Shown here piece by piece: positions 1 to 12,975 of a DNA stretch of 64,000 bases. Position 1 is the first letter of the stretch, and every line of letters starts with the position of its first letter. The stretch is from Citrus sinensis (lineage: Eukaryota > Streptophyta > Magnoliopsida > Sapindales > Rutaceae), in assembly GCF_022201045.2 (NCBI RefSeq), contig NC_068561.1, positions 21,640,501-21,704,500 of the forward strand, read 5' to 3'. Below the pieces are notes generated by a model. That model was not told the origin of the DNA. It worked only from the letters and a program-made list of their open reading frames with translations, and ran no database searches. The translations under genes were made by a program, and so were the position numbers.

Positions 1-539
1 AAGCTTTTAAAGGTTGACAACTCACTCCCGTATATCGATAAGACAACTTTTAACTACAATCAACCGAAAAGGGTTTGCCTGGTTGGCAAGCCCTAGCTCC
101 TCTCTAGTACATATCAATCAAGCTTCTTATTTGACTACTCGTCACTCCTCTCTCTTTCAAGGGCCCGAGTTATAGAAACCGCTAAACTCATCTTAAAAAA
201 TTAGTTTGAATTGAAAATTATTGTAAATTTATTGTTACAGTCCTTAGTTTATGTGGAATATCTTAATTAACATCTCATTTCATGTGAGCATTAGTTTTTC
301 TGCCTGATCATCATCAAGTGATACAAATTCTTTTTTAGTTTTTTTTTTCTTTTTATACAAACTATCATAACATAAAATTAACTGGTTGAATAAAAATAAA
401 TTAAGTAAATAAAATATATGTCGAGATAATAGCATAACAATATTATATTAGTTTGTAAATTAATTAAGTTATAAATAGAATGACATGACATTCTCCTATT
501 CAATATTTTATATATATAACAGAAACTTTCCTTATTCTT

Positions 540-1050
540 GAAACTATTGAGCAATTCCTACTCCTTTGGGACATTTAATTTTGAAGAATGGGTCCTCTCT
601 ACTATGGATCTCGATGAATCCAAAATTTCTTATCATTGGGATGGTGACGAGCATTAGTTCATGAGACAACATGCTGCAATTAATTTTCGAATGGGGAAGG
701 ACACTTATGCATTTATTTATCATCTGCTGCAATTTTGAATTGGGAAAGATTCTTTCGATCAAAATAATTTTTACCTTTAGCATTAAGTTTAAATGCCTAA
801 GTGGACCATATATGAGAAAATTTTGCACCATAAAGTTGAAATACATACTCTTACAACAAAGACATTAATTATTCATTTGATCGTGAATCAATCATCGGTT
901 CAATTAATACTTCATTCTTCGAACAAAGGAGTTTTTATAATTGTTTTTTGGCATCGAATGTGAAATTTCATGCCGATGCAGGCAAACAGTTTGTGAGTGC
1001 ATACCCCTTTCGGTATGACTTGATGACTCCAATGAGGGGGACCGAGGGCC
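540..1050 (+). pseudogene. Possible decayed PIF/Harbinger transposase fragment
   Basis: Read on the plus strand with stops and frame changes, this stretch gives an NFRMGKDTYAFIYHLLQF-like segment at about 679-735. It resembles the FRM-[SG]-K-x-TF motif near the N-terminus of plant PIF/Harbinger nucleases. Further on, about 965-1050 reads ADAGKQF then a MTPMRGTEGQ-like segment, which recalls the DAG...PYRG region at the end of the DDE domain. The frame is broken by several stops and no catalytic triad can be assembled. This is pattern recognition over short motifs, so the call is tentative; chance similarity is the alternative. Confidence 0.3.
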
Positions 1051-4000
1051 AGAAAAAAAAATTATTGATGTACTGATTTTTTTTTTTTTTTTGAATTTGG
1101 CCAATAAAACATTTTTTTTAAATGATTTGACTCGTTACAATGACTATAATAGCAACATTGTACATATTGCCCCTTCAGATATTACAATATTCTTACAATT
1201 AAATGTGTTGGTAAGATTTTTGCTCCGAGTGCCAACTGGATTCCAAGGCTGTCTGCCTCTCTATATAAACAGTTGAACAGTTATTTGTTTGAGATGTTGA
1301 GGCACATAACCATTCCTTAATTATTAAAAACGGGAAAAAAAAAGGTTATGAGTATTATTTTTTGCATGTTATAACTTTGATATTTTTTTTCTCTCTACGT
1401 ATATACTCATGAGATATCTCAACCTGAAGTTAGATTAAGAGCTTAGAGTTTTCCAAATTTATATATTTATTATGGCCCATTCATGGGTGAGATTAGTTTT
1501 AATACAATATAAATGTGGCTCGTCTTTAAATATCTCTTCAACCCCTTCAATTATTTTTACAACTTTAACCTTTATTAAAATTTATAATTAAAACCCATGC
1601 AGAAGTTTAAAAAAAGAATTCTGATGATTTTGGAAAAATGTAAATAAAAAAAAAAGGTTGAACCATTTGAATGGTGATTTTATTTCTCTCATGGTTTAAA
1701 GAAAAACTTTGTAAAAGTTAGCATTTTTTTCAATGGTGAGTATACTCATAAGCATAATCTGTATCTTTTTTTTTCTGTTTTAACATTTCCAATTTACTCA
1801 AATTACAAGCTAATTTATGATCCAAATATTCAAAATATGAATTGGGATTTAACAATAATTATAAAAAAAATTGAAGAATGGGGTTTACAAAAAAAAAAAA
1901 AAGCTTCAATGGAGGCATTAAAAGAGATATTTAGAGGGGTGTTAGTCACACCCAAAAACTAATTGAAGTATTCAAGGTTATTTAAATTTTATATGCTTAA
2001 CCTAAGATAAAAAAAACTCAGCCATTTTGAATTAATATCCTTAACACAACACACAATTCTTTTTTTATGAGTTTTATATTTGCATGATGAACACTATTTC
2101 TAAGCTCTAAAGCATGGCAAGCCATCACCATGCAACTATTGCGAGACACCTCGTGCATTGTGATAATTACTTCTTCAGTTTTTTTCTTTCTTTTCTATTC
2201 ATTTGAACAAATTCGAATTTCATGTTTTTTATACGATCATTTCAATGATCAACAAACTGGCACCCACCTTTTGATCATTAAATATTCATTATAAATAACA
2301 TCATTATTTTATCTAATTTGGAGAAGCATCCATAATTCATTTTTTTCGTTGAGCAAAAATTGTTACGAGACAATAAAATTAACGAAATTACACAACAATA
2401 TGCTCAAGGCAGGACCCATTTCTGCGAGATGCAAAGGCCGTATAAGAAACAAGTCTTTACTCTTTATGATGCTTGTGCTCTCTAGATCTCTCTTCCTCTC
2501 TTTATTGAGACGATGGGTAGACAGCTATCGACTATTGTAATTTTCTTAGTCAGTCATTTAATTTATTATTTATTTATTTTTGAAAGAGATAGAAGAGTAT
2601 TTAAAAGAAAAATCTATTTGAGAGTTAAAAAAAAAACGAAAATTAGGAACTCTCCAAGAATTAGTCGGCATTTTATTTTATTTGTCCGAATTCGGTTTTA
2701 TACTTTGAACCTGAATAATGCTTTCAACTTTTGTTGTACAAAAATAATCCTAATTACCGAAAGTAATTTTTAGATCATAAATCAAAAGTCCTTTTAATCA
2801 TTACATCTTAACTCACATATCGGCCGCGTAGAAGCATACTTATCACTAAACCGAATTAATCATTTCATCTGCCAACCGTGTTAAAATTAATTTGATTAGA
2901 TTCTCGCACAACAAAGAAAGATAAATGAAAGATCGCAAAGGGCATTATTTAACAGCAAAGACCTCTACTATAAATTTATCAAACCAATATTCAGTTGAGA
3001 GACGGCATGATGGCCATTTTGCCAAAACAAAAAGTCAACAATTTTGGCTGTCGACAGTTTCGGTCTCAGCATCTTTGGGCACCAAAAGTGGTAAATAAAA
3101 TTTATAATGCAAAGTGATGCTTACCATAATGAAGAGAAGAATACCTTCGGCTACATCATTTATCGCATTCAAAACAAGCATCTAAACTCAAACTCTTAAC
3201 CCATCGAAATGAAAGTTATTATATCATATCAGTTAACAGAATATCCTCTATGAAAATTTTCCCAAGTTAAGAATGGATATATACAAATTGAAAAAAAAAA
3301 TGTATTTATTTAAAATAAAGAACAAATTCCTAAGAAAAGGAAAAAAAAAAAAAGAGAAAAAAAGGAAAGAAAGAGTTTACAATTATTAGTGTTATTATAA
3401 TTTAATCTTTCGAGTTGCGTTTTTTGAGATTTATCACGCTTTTGAAATTGGGTGATGAGATGCTACAGGAAAGAATCAATGAACAAGAAAATCAAAAGAG
3501 AGTAGTCCTTATCCTTATTTGTCATAAAAAGCTTTTTGTCTTTCTCTCCACTGCCAATCGCCCTCTTCCGATCCACCCATCTTGTCCGTCCATCCCATCA
3601 TCAGAAACATTGATGTCCAGCCAGATTGGTGGACCCTACTTACCCAAATTTGTCAAGACCGAGCCCTCTCTTCCTCCATTTTCACAAGCAACCCTAAAAC
3701 CCTAGGGGGAAGAAAGCAAGCAATCATTCACATCATCATCTGCCACGTCACCCTGCATGACCAGGGCTACTGCGTGGCTGTCGCAGCACCTGATCAGCGT
3801 GAATTGTGGCCCATTCGTGCACCTTTTTTTTTCCTTTTTAAAAATTTTTATTTTGTGCATATATATTTTTGTATTTTTATGGGCATGAGTGCTTGCATGG
3901 ATGGAACGTTCTGCTACTTCAAAAGCAAGCTATCAGATCTGAGCTCTGACCCACTCCCAGTCTGAGTAAATTCAGAGACTCAGAGACGAACTGAGATTCT

Positions 4001-4264
4001 TCTGTTCACCATCTGTACCCGTTCGTTGATTTTTTTTTAACTTAAATTTTTTAGTATGACTTTCATTTTCATTGCAAAATACATTGAGTTTGTTAATTTA
4101 CTTGAGACGAGAGAAAGTAGACATGGCTTGCAAATTTCGATTACCATTCTCTCCTTTCTTTATTAAAAAAAAAAAGTGAAATGCATTTAATTTTTATTTA
4201 AATTATTGTCAATCACACCAAAAATCACTCTTTAAAATTTTAAGGAAATCACGATAAAATCTTA

Positions 4265-4290
4265 AAAAGCAGCAGGCCGCTGCTGCTTTT
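4265..4290. repeat. Short perfect inverted repeat (10-bp stem, 6-nt loop)
   Basis: AAAAGCAGCA and TGCTGCTTTT are perfect inverse complements separated by GGCCGC. It is a compact G+C-rich hairpin in AT-rich DNA. No adjacent gene explains it. Confidence 0.6.
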
Positions 4291-4631
4291 AGTAGTGGGA
4301 CAAGAAAATTGGAAGTGTAGCAAAATTGGACCAAATTAGGGTTTTAGAATACTTTATCATAGACTGGAGCGCAGAGTAAAAGTGCCCGATGAAAAGCAAG
4401 CAGAAAGCAACTGAGCTGTATTGAATGACAAAGTCGGTATGTCTCGTACAAAATGGAAGTAGATGGCTAGGTGCGTGGTACGTGCAAGCAACTTGCAGCA
4501 CCATCAATTGCTTGTAATAATATTACACGGCCTTCATATCAACTCATGTCCGTAGATTAACAGGGGTCCGCTTTATAGATAGTGGAACTACGTACGCAAC
4601 AGCCCGTACGACGGAGACATTTCTTTAATTT

Positions 4632-4654
4632 TTTCTTCTTCTTCTTCTTCTTCT
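4632..4654. repeat. (TTC)n microsatellite
   Basis: About seven to eight uninterrupted TTC units followed by a T-run. No coding context. Confidence 0.85.
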
Positions 4655-4866
4655 TTTTTTAATTCTGCGTTTACATATGTTTGGGGAAAAAACACTGGTA
4701 TTGTGACCATCCACGTTTTACATACTATATTACAATGAGGTAAGGATTCAATAATAGAACTGATTTTATGTTTAGCATTAATCAATGGCAACTAGCTAGG
4801 ATTTGAATTTAATGCTTAACACAAATTCAGTAGCAAAAATTAATTAGCTTACACTTGATTCAAATT

Positions 4867-4871
<5 letters not shown>

Positions 4872-4898
<27 letters not shown>
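4872..4898. repeat. (TG)n microsatellite
   Basis: About thirteen perfect TG dinucleotides in intergenic DNA; likely length-polymorphic. Confidence 0.9.
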
Positions 4899-5346
4899 TT
4901 GAAATTCTAACACTCTATTGAGATTCTAGAAATAATGCAGTAGCCCAAAATTTTATTCCAACTGAAATTACGATAAAAAATCAGCCCCAAATCAATATTT
5001 TAATTAGGATGGGGGGAATTAAATGGGCTTTGTGGAAACGTTAATAATGCTACAGTATGGTTTGTATATTATGAATTACATATATATTATCTATGTTTTT
5101 TTATATGTTATAATGGACATTATTGTAACCTCTGATCGTGTTACATGTTGAATTAAAATTAAAAAGAGAAGAGTGAGAAGGAAAAAAGAAAAAGAAAAGA
5201 GGCAATAGGCATACCGCACACATTAACTTCATTACCTGGGTTTCCCAATTCCGTTAATTATTTTTTGTGTTTTGAAGTACTTCACGACACCTCTCCAGGA
5301 TTCTAGACTGGAGGAAGATGAGGGGCAAAAATGTAAAAGTGGTTCA

Positions 5347-5660
5347 TACATTAATGGTGTGTTTACCTCTAGGATTAAAAAATCAAGTCCGAAATGAGAA
5401 TATTAATGGTGTTTATTTGTTAAATTAGAAAGAAGAAATTGATTCTTACAGTTAGGAATGAAGTTCTTATTTCTTGAATTGCCCTCAGTTAAGTTTTTTT
5501 GCTTTCATATTTTGGTTCCAGTAAAAGTTTTGGAATAATCATAATGTTAATAATAATAGCAATAACAATAATTTTCTATTATTATTAATATGATGATGAT
5601 GATGATTGTTATTATTAAAAATTATTATTTTGAATAATTATAATTATAATTACAATTATT
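5347..5660. repeat. AT-rich dispersed repeat, related to 51777-52100
   Basis: The segment opens with TGGTGTGTTTAC and continues through an AGAAAGAAGAAATTGATT-like stretch into ATT/AAT triplet runs. The copy at 51777-52100 has the same order of motifs: GTGTGTTTAC, TGTTTAATTGTTAAA, then AGTTCCTATTCCTT and triplet runs. I see no clean terminal repeats or target duplication, so the class is unknown; a decayed MITE is plausible. Confidence 0.3.
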
Positions 5661-7222
5661 ATAATAAATAATGGCAATAATCAACTAAAGTCATTTTGGT
5701 AACTTCTAATAATTCATTATGATTTCAAAATAAAGTAAGTACATCAATGGTAACACAGCTCATTCATTATCAATCTACCGGATAAATTAAACAATTTATT
5801 ATAATTACCATTTTTTATTCCGGCTCCAAAACATTTTGATTATCGATTAATAAACGTACCATAAAAATCTTTACATCTAATATAAAATTTTACAATAGAA
5901 AAGTGAGTTTCATTGAAAATTTTGAACAGTCGAGGGAGTTAAGAAAATCAAAACTAATACCCAATTAAAAATACACATTGATTTTCGAAAGTTATAATAA
6001 CGTTTATAATTGATGATTCCAATTATGACTTTGATGTTATTGGAATTTCGACAACCAATTTAAAATTCATGATCATTAAAATCATGATCCCAAAGTCATC
6101 GAAAAGAAATAATTGAAAGTCATATTAATACAAACTAAGATTATGATTATTCATTTTGTTGGTCACAATAATGTCAAAATTAGTGTGCGAGTTATGAAAT
6201 TTTTATATTAGTTAAATAATGATTGATTAGATTACTAACGGAATTGGACATAATTGAATTGTCTAGCAAATTTTGAATAATGAGAATCTCATTATGAGAT
6301 CACACTGCACTGCTTCTTAAGCCTGTGAAAAGAAAATGGCGAAACATGGAAGGGGAAATATCTTCAAGGGAGAAGGGGTTGCCCATTTTGTAAACTCGAA
6401 ACGACTAGTCGTTTAGGGAGTCCATACATAATTACGAATCCAACCTGCGCGCACTGGAAGGCGCAGAAGTCACAGTCAGCTAATAGCTATAGCCCATGTA
6501 GAGAGAGAGAAGACAGTCAAAAAGGCGGGATCCTATACACTGTACACGCGTCAGCCAGTTACCACTCTTCAGTCTTCAGTGCAGCATTTCGTCGTGTTTC
6601 CACTAACCAACGTTTCAACAGTTCATTGGGCCTTTTTCTGCATGTAGCACAGTTTTCCAGTAATAATCTTGTTCTTATAGTCCTAGCTTCAGCAATAATT
6701 TATTAGCAAATAAATTAAATTAAAACACAACAAAAATTTGTCCAACGTTGCATATAAGTACTACTGTTTCTTAACATATGAATGTACAATTGTTACTAAA
6801 ATTTTAAAAAATACATTAAAATATAAATTTTAACCATAGAGCAAAAATATATGCATATCTTTAAATTAAAAATTAAAAAGAATATTTTAAGGCGGGGAGA
6901 ATATTCTTATTAATTCAAGTTAGATCGGTGTATTATGTCAAGGACAATATTATTTTGAGTAAAAATATATATAATCCATTTACTCATTCCAGTTAAGAAT
7001 TCTAAACCCTTCATATTGTTATCATTTGTTTTACACTGGTACAGTTACTATAATACCATATATAGGATGAGATTATTTTAATTTTAAGTTTTTATACTTA
7101 ATTTAAGCTATTAGTCTTACACGATTCAATAACATATATTGAAAATTAAAGTAGCATTTAATATTGTCAATCCATCTGCCACTATATTTCATGAAATGAA
7201 TTACTTCAAATTTTGTGTCAAA

Positions 7223-7238
7223 GTGTGTGTGTGTGTGT
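7223..7238. repeat. (GT)8 microsatellite
   Basis: Eight GT units in an AT-rich intergenic stretch. Confidence 0.85.
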
Positions 7239-8340
7239 ATTTATTATAAATACCAATATAGTTTAATAGTGGAAAAATTGTTGTGTTATGGACACATTTA
7301 AAGCCAGTTTGGTAATGTTGTAGTTTCTAAGATAATTCTTGTTAGTTTTGTTGTAAAAATAATTAACTCTGAAAAAAAATAACTTAAATATTTAGTAAAA
7401 TTTATTTTTTAAAGTGTCATGGGTTTTAAAAGTAGTTGTATATTTGATAAATTTTATTGTTAAACTACTTTAAAAACATAAATGTCTGAAATAGATATAA
7501 TGTTTAACAAAATTTAATGTTGAATGAAATTTACTTACACATTCATAAACATGTATATAAAATATTTTTTTTAATTTTGTACATTTAACAATAATTGATA
7601 ATTAAAATGAATTTTTTTATATTAAATTATTAAATTCTTTTTGATATCTCAATACAATTGGCAATAATAATAATCTCTTTAAATTTAATGATTTTGTTTC
7701 CTAATCAATAAGGATAATTTTAGATTTTATAATATATGTGAAGATATATATAGAATTGTATTAAGTATAAAACTAAAAATTAGGCTCTGAAAAGCTACTC
7801 CTTACTTGCTTTTCAAAATCTATTATAGGATGAGGTGATTTTATAAGAAGCGATTTAAAAAAAAAAATACCAAACACCAAAATTTAACTTTTAATTTTTG
7901 AAAAATTACTTTTAAACCTCCAAAAGTGCCATTAGTCTTTCATCGTGACTAGAATCTAATAAATAAAGTATGTGTATTTAGAACACTCATCATTTTATTT
8001 GCTAAAACAATGTATTAAATATAAATTCTTTGAGATTTAATTACATATACATTATTTTTTTATTCAATTACAATATTATAAAGTAGTTCAGTACAAATCT
8101 CAACTTATAGTTCCTCTTCTTAATATCTCCCACAAGAAAAAGTCTTAGGTGCTTATGAAACACTGCCAAGAAGAAAAAGAAAAGAGAAAAGAAAAGAAAA
8201 ATGCACAGTAGAAGCCAGAGAGAGGAAAACACATGATGAACACGAAACGAAAGCAATACAAACAAACGTACCAAATACATACTCAGCCACAGATACACAT
8301 AAGACTTACAAAAGAGAAGGAGGGAGGGATGGGACCATCC

Positions 8341-8566
8341 ATCCATCACTGTGCATAAATTCGAGCTTTTTCGTGGACGACACGATCCGAGTCTGCCGCT
8401 CTCTCCTCCCTTTCTCTCTTTAAGTCTTAATAGCTTTTGCAGCTTCTCTCTTCCTTTTTCTTTTAAAAAACTTTTTAAGCTCACACTTTGCTTTGCTTTT
8501 CTTTTCTTCTGTTTCTGTTCCTTCTTTCTTTGGTAATAAAATTCAAAAGTTCTTTTCATTTTGCAT
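8341..8566 (+). promoter_or_regulatory. Pyrimidine-rich leader of the PTL-like gene
   Basis: Directly before the ATG at 8567 lies about 170 bp rich in CT/TTC (CTCTCTCCTCCCTTTCTCTC and similar). This is typical of plant 5' untranslated leaders and Y-patch core promoters. No clear TATA box is visible at a convincing distance, so the transcription start cannot be fixed. The region also reads open on both strands by composition alone. Confidence 0.4.
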
Positions 8567-11004
8567 ATGGAAATGGAGGATCATCATCCTCATTCTCATC
8601 AACAACAACCACAACCACAGCCGCAACATGAGTATGGCATGCCGGATCTTAGACAGTTTATCACCAATCGACCTTCTCATCATTTTCCTGGTATCCCACA
8701 AGCAGCCGCGGCGGAATTGTTCCCGGGCCACCACCGGAATCTAACCCCACAACAAGGGCATCATCACCATCGTCATCACCACTATGAGATGTTGATGATG
8801 CCTCGAGGGTTACAAGATTTTACTACTCCTGCTCCTACTACTACTACTAGTGCTGCTGCAAATAATGTAAATAATACCACCAGTAACAACACCGTTACTA
8901 CTGCTAGTGTTTCTACTCCCCCCAGTTTCAGTGGCTTTGAAGGTGATGTGGCTGCTTCTTTTGGAGGAGATGGAGGCAATGGAAGATGGCCACGACAAGA
9001 GACTTTAACTCTCCTTGAGATCAGATCTCGTCTTGATTCCAAGTTCAAGGAAGCTAATCAGAAGGGACCCCTCTGGGATGAAGTCTCTAGGTATACAGTG
9101 CTCTAATTTTATTGCTTTGTTATTTATTTATTTTTCTTTAGGCTTCTCCCTTTTAACAAATTCATGCCCTAATACTCAATTTTTGTAGTTCCTTTAATTT
9201 GTTAGATTATTTGTCACTTCTTTTTTTAGTTCTTTTCTTGTTACTAGTGAAAATGCATGACTCATATATTATCAATACTGTGTTTGTCGATGGCTTTGTT
9301 TCCTGGTTTTGGGGCTAGGACTTAAAAGAAAGTGACTACACCATCTATTAATAAGTTCACTTTCAGGACCCATGTGTTAACTTCACCCTTTTCCGGTTAC
9401 CAGAATGGCTTATCTCTCTTCTCTTACATAGTTCAAGTACTGACTCGTTTTCCCCTTTGAAAATGTGTACCCTTCATTTTTATTGCCAATTTTTCTAATT
9501 TTTGCCAAAAAGATGACAGTAGCTGGCCGTTTGATGATTGAGTACCAATCTGCTAGTTCTAGCTTAGCCATCCGTATCAACAGTCCCCTCAAAACAGTCT
9601 CTCTCTCTCTCTTTTCGGTTTTTTTTTTCAAGTTTTGTTTTGTTTTCCACTTCCATCTACCGTTATCATTTTCTAGCTCTAGATTGTCATCTCGTTTCCC
9701 TTTTGTGTCGATCATTTTTAATTTTTTAACTTTTTTTTTTTATAAGGATAATGTCTGAGGAACATGGGTATCAAAGGAGTGGCAAGAAATGCAGAGAAAA
9801 ATTTGAAAACTTATACAAGTATTACAAGAAGACAAAGGAAGGCAAAGCTGGGAGACAAGATGGTAAGCACTATAGATTCTTTAGGCAACTGGAGGCTCTC
9901 TATGGAGACACGAGCAATTCGGTTTCATTCCAAGAAACCCACCTCGTTGGAAGCAGCAGTCTTCGTTTTAATCATTCAACAACTCAACATCAAGAGCCAA
10001 ACTTTCACAGTAGCTCTCATCAGAATAAGCTTTGTGATAATAGCCTTAGCCTCTCTAATAACTCCTCCGAATTCAATTCGTCGTCATCGGACGATGATGA
10101 CAACGATTTAAGCACAATGGAGAATGATTCAACGGAGAAAAGAAGGAAGAAACGCGGAGGGAGGAGCTGGAAGGCTAAGATAAAAGAGTTCATTGACTCG
10201 CAAATGAGGAAGCTAATGGAGAAACAAGAGGCTTGGTTAGAGAAATTGACCAAAACTCTTGAACAAAAGGAGAAAGAGAGGGTGTTGAGAGAGGAAGAGT
10301 GGAGGAGGCAAGAGCAAGATCGGATTGACAAAGAGCACAAGTTCTGGGCTAAAGAACGAGCTTGGATTGAATCCCGTGATGCTGCTTTAATGGAGACCTT
10401 GCAAAATTTGACAGGAAAACAATTGAAAGCACCATCTTCAACCGAGGAGCTAATGGCCGCTGCTGTTGATGCTGATGATGATCAGCTCCAAAATAACAGT
10501 GATACTAATAACGGTGAGACAGTAAGTAATAAGTACAGCTGGACAGATAGTGAGACTACGAGGCTAATAAATTTGAGAACAGGCATGGAAGCAAGGTTTC
10601 AGCAAAGTGGGTGTAATTCACAAGAGGCTTTGTGGGAGGAAGTAGCAAGTAAGATGATTTGTTTAGGCTATGAGAAAAATGCCTTGATGTGCAAAGATAA
10701 ATGGGATTGTATCAACAATTATATGAGCAAAACTAAAGCGGGTGGTAACAAGAAACGCAAGGAGAGTTATTCAAGAAGCTCAAGCGGTTACTTGCCGAGC
10801 AGTGAATCGTGCCTTTACAGTCAAGGAACAGCTTATGAGACAGCAAGGCTCCAATTGAATGATAGCTCTTCACCAGGGGCTGCTTCTAACTCTAATGTGG
10901 GCAACAATGCAGTTAGTGATAGTTGTTTCCGGTTTTTAATGGCTGACGGAGATCACCTGTGGGAAAATTATGGGCTGAGGCTCAGCAATGGAGAAAATCA
11001 GTGA
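8567..11004 (+). CDS. PTL: PETAL LOSS-like GT-2 trihelix transcription factor (2 exons)
   Basis: Exons 8567-9090 and 9747-11004, with a 656-bp intron (AG|GTATAC donor, T-rich tract then AAG acceptor). The predicted protein is 593 aa, close to the roughly 590 aa of Arabidopsis PETAL LOSS. The N-terminus is His/Gln-rich. The first trihelix domain (about residues 140-225) is split by the intron: RWPRQETLTLLEIRSRL before it, GKKCREKFENLYKYYKKTK after. A basic KRRKKRGGRSWKAK stretch near 306 may be a nuclear signal. A Glu/Arg-rich central helix follows, then a second trihelix (about 438-515, YSWTDSETTRLINLR...KDKWDCINNYM). Two trihelix domains around a central helix define the GT-2 class. PTL restrains growth between sepals and affects petal initiation. 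The ATG at 8567 is used because the upstream in-frame codon is TTG. It could be a PTL paralogue; GT-2 class is near certain. Confidence 0.93.
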
Positions 11005-12174
11005 GTGAGCTAGTTTCAAATGAAATTAAACTTTTGTAAAGGGTTTGGAGGAAGGTGGCTGACATTACATGCATATAGGAATTGATGATTAATGTGGGAT
11101 CTTAGAAGATGGACATTAAATATGTTTCAGGAATTTAAATGGGATCTCAGGGAAAAAGAATCAATACAACGTTGCTCTATTTGTTAGATTATGTCCCAAC
11201 CTTCTCTTAATTTTCACTTTAATGAATGACGTCGGGTGTTAATATTTATCTGCTTCACTCTTCCTGCATCTTCTCTGATATTTTTCTGCAATTCAGTAAG
11301 CTTATATCACTATGTATTTTTGTCTTCTTATGTTACGAGTCTATCGAAAGTTCTAAATTCATTGAAATACTGTATAATCTGGAGATCTACCAAGCACAGT
11401 CTGAATTTTGTACTTAATAGAGAATATTTACAATAAAAGAATTTTGAGCCTCCATGGTGGTAAAAACTTTGTTCATTAATAATATTTCTATTGCTTTATA
11501 TATGTTGGTAAATGTTAAACAGAAAGATGGTAAGTGAACAAAATTCGATTAAAATGTATCACCTCAGTAATGATTTTTGACATTTATATGTACTGCTAAA
11601 TGGTAAATATCAATTTTGGTACATGGGTGGGAAGATAACTGAGCTGCCATTAGGATGTAACTGACAAAATAATAATATCAATCAATTTTGCATCTTTATT
11701 TGAACAGTAACTGAGTAAGTTGAGGAGTGAATAATCTCATTCTAGAAAGTTAGAAACACGTTCAAAGCAACAAGACCTGCCAAGTTCTCATCCCAAATTA
11801 ATTTTCTAATGTATAATTTTACGAAGGGAATATCATTATTATTTTTCTTTCTTCTTTTGTAATTAACTTGTCATTTGCAAAAGTAAATAAAAGAGTCTAA
11901 TTAAATATTCTACAGCCCTTAAACTACTTGCGAGATTATAGATAGTTGCGCAAAACGTTAACCTTCATGCTAAGGCCAAAGTAAACCTCACGAACAATGG
12001 ATCATTTTTAAGTTCTATCAAGAAAAGTTACATTTTCTCTTTGAAACAACTGTCTCTTAAGCTTGAACAATTACAATTTGTCACGATATCAAACTCTCAA
12101 CGCAATTCTGCCATATGCCCTCTACAAGTACAGGAGGCAAAGCATGTAGATAGGCATTAGGACTTAGAAGCTAC
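11005..12174. other. 3' flank of PTL-like gene, no further gene
   Basis: AT-rich DNA between the trihelix stop codon and the retrotransposon. Short frames at 11226-11436 have no recognisable content. The first few hundred bases probably hold the 3' UTR. The retrotransposon target site gctac ends this stretch at 12170-12174. Confidence 0.6.
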
Positions 12175-12972
12175 TGTTTGGGAGGGATACTGTTTGGGAC
12201 AAATGCGTCGAAGGGACCAGGAATGACGAGCAGACATCTGATGGCGGAGTTCTGCGCACCGGTGTTTTCCGTTAAAGCCTGGCGCGTGGAAGAACAGGAG
12301 CAGAAACATCCTGCTCGTCCACGATGTTGTCGTCCGCGAGGCCAATTCCTATAAAAGGCATGAGGCCATTCCGGCTAGAGACCGAGAGGCGAGGAGACCC
12401 GGTCGACGGCAGTTGGCAAGACGCGCTCTCCAGCACGAGAACCTAGGCACAACAGCCACGCTTTTCCCAGAACCGCGACGTAACACGCAAGATCTCACGG
12501 AGCCATGACAGCCACACTTTCCCCAGAACCGTGGCGTAACACGCAAGGTCTCACAGAGCCGTGGCAGCCACGCTTTCCCCTGAACCGTGGCGTAACACGC
12601 TAGATCCCATGTTTTGCCCATAACGCAGCAGTTGGAGTCCCATACCGTCTCGAAAAGAGCGGAAGACTGAGATTCAGAGGAAGCCTATAAAAAGGTAGCC
12701 AACGAAGGTAAAAGGGTTAGCATTTTTAAGATAAAAGAGAAAACCACAAAAAAAAAGCCATAAGACCCGTGGCAAGCGTTCCCCGAACCTTCATATCTGA
12801 CTTGAGCGTCGGAGGGTTTGCGCCGGGAGAACAACCGGCGTACTCTGACTTGTCTGTGTGTGCAGGGACATCCGGAGAAGAAGCATTACTAGGAGACCTC
12901 CTGGTCGTGGTAGAGTTGATCGAGCAGGGATCCTGGTCGTAGAACGAGGAGAACCGGAATCTCGCATCAACA
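12175..12972 (+). repeat. 5' LTR (798 bp)
   Basis: Starts TGTTTGGGAGGGATACTG and ends CGCATCAACA; repeated at 23941-24738 with the same length and no mismatch seen. Two TATA-like boxes occur, TATAAAA at 12350-12356 and TATAAAAA at 12686-12693. The latter is the better placed for a U3 promoter, which would put R and U5 in the last 250 bp. U3 contains an internal tandem repeat of 56 bp. The terminal TG/CA dinucleotides are intact. Confidence 0.95.
12453..12607 (+). repeat. 56-bp tandem repeat (about 2.75 copies) in LTR U3
   Basis: Units start at 12453, 12509 and 12565, each opening CAGCCAC and running through AACCG(C/T)G(A/G)CGTAACACGC. The same array recurs in the 3' LTR at 24219-24373. Repeated blocks upstream of the TATA box are often enhancer-like in LTRs, but function here is only an inference. 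Confidence 0.8.
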
Positions 12973-12975
12973 TTT

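Larger units (their letters stand above)
1..8340. other. AT-rich intergenic region, no supported gene
   Basis: No open reading frame here resembles a known protein or has convincing codon structure; the longest (about 127 codons near 3582-3965) is low-complexity. The stretch contains a possible decayed transposase (about 540-1050), several microsatellites and a G+C-richer patch at 3540-3800. That patch includes two AACCCTA-like (telo-box) motifs near 3691-3709 and a CCACGTCA element near 3745. Those motifs would suit a promoter or 5' leader, but no coding exon can be followed from it. Confidence 0.6.

Noticed and set aside
8068..8559. 163-codon minus-strand frame upstream of the trihelix gene
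   Set aside because: It is Lys/Arg/Phe-rich sequence produced by the CT-rich leader read backwards; no recognised domain.
12349..12621. 90-codon minus-strand frame in the LTR, repeated at 24115-24387
   Set aside because: It lies in the 56-bp repeat region of both LTRs; repetition comes from the LTR, and the translation is Cys/Arg-rich low-complexity without homology.
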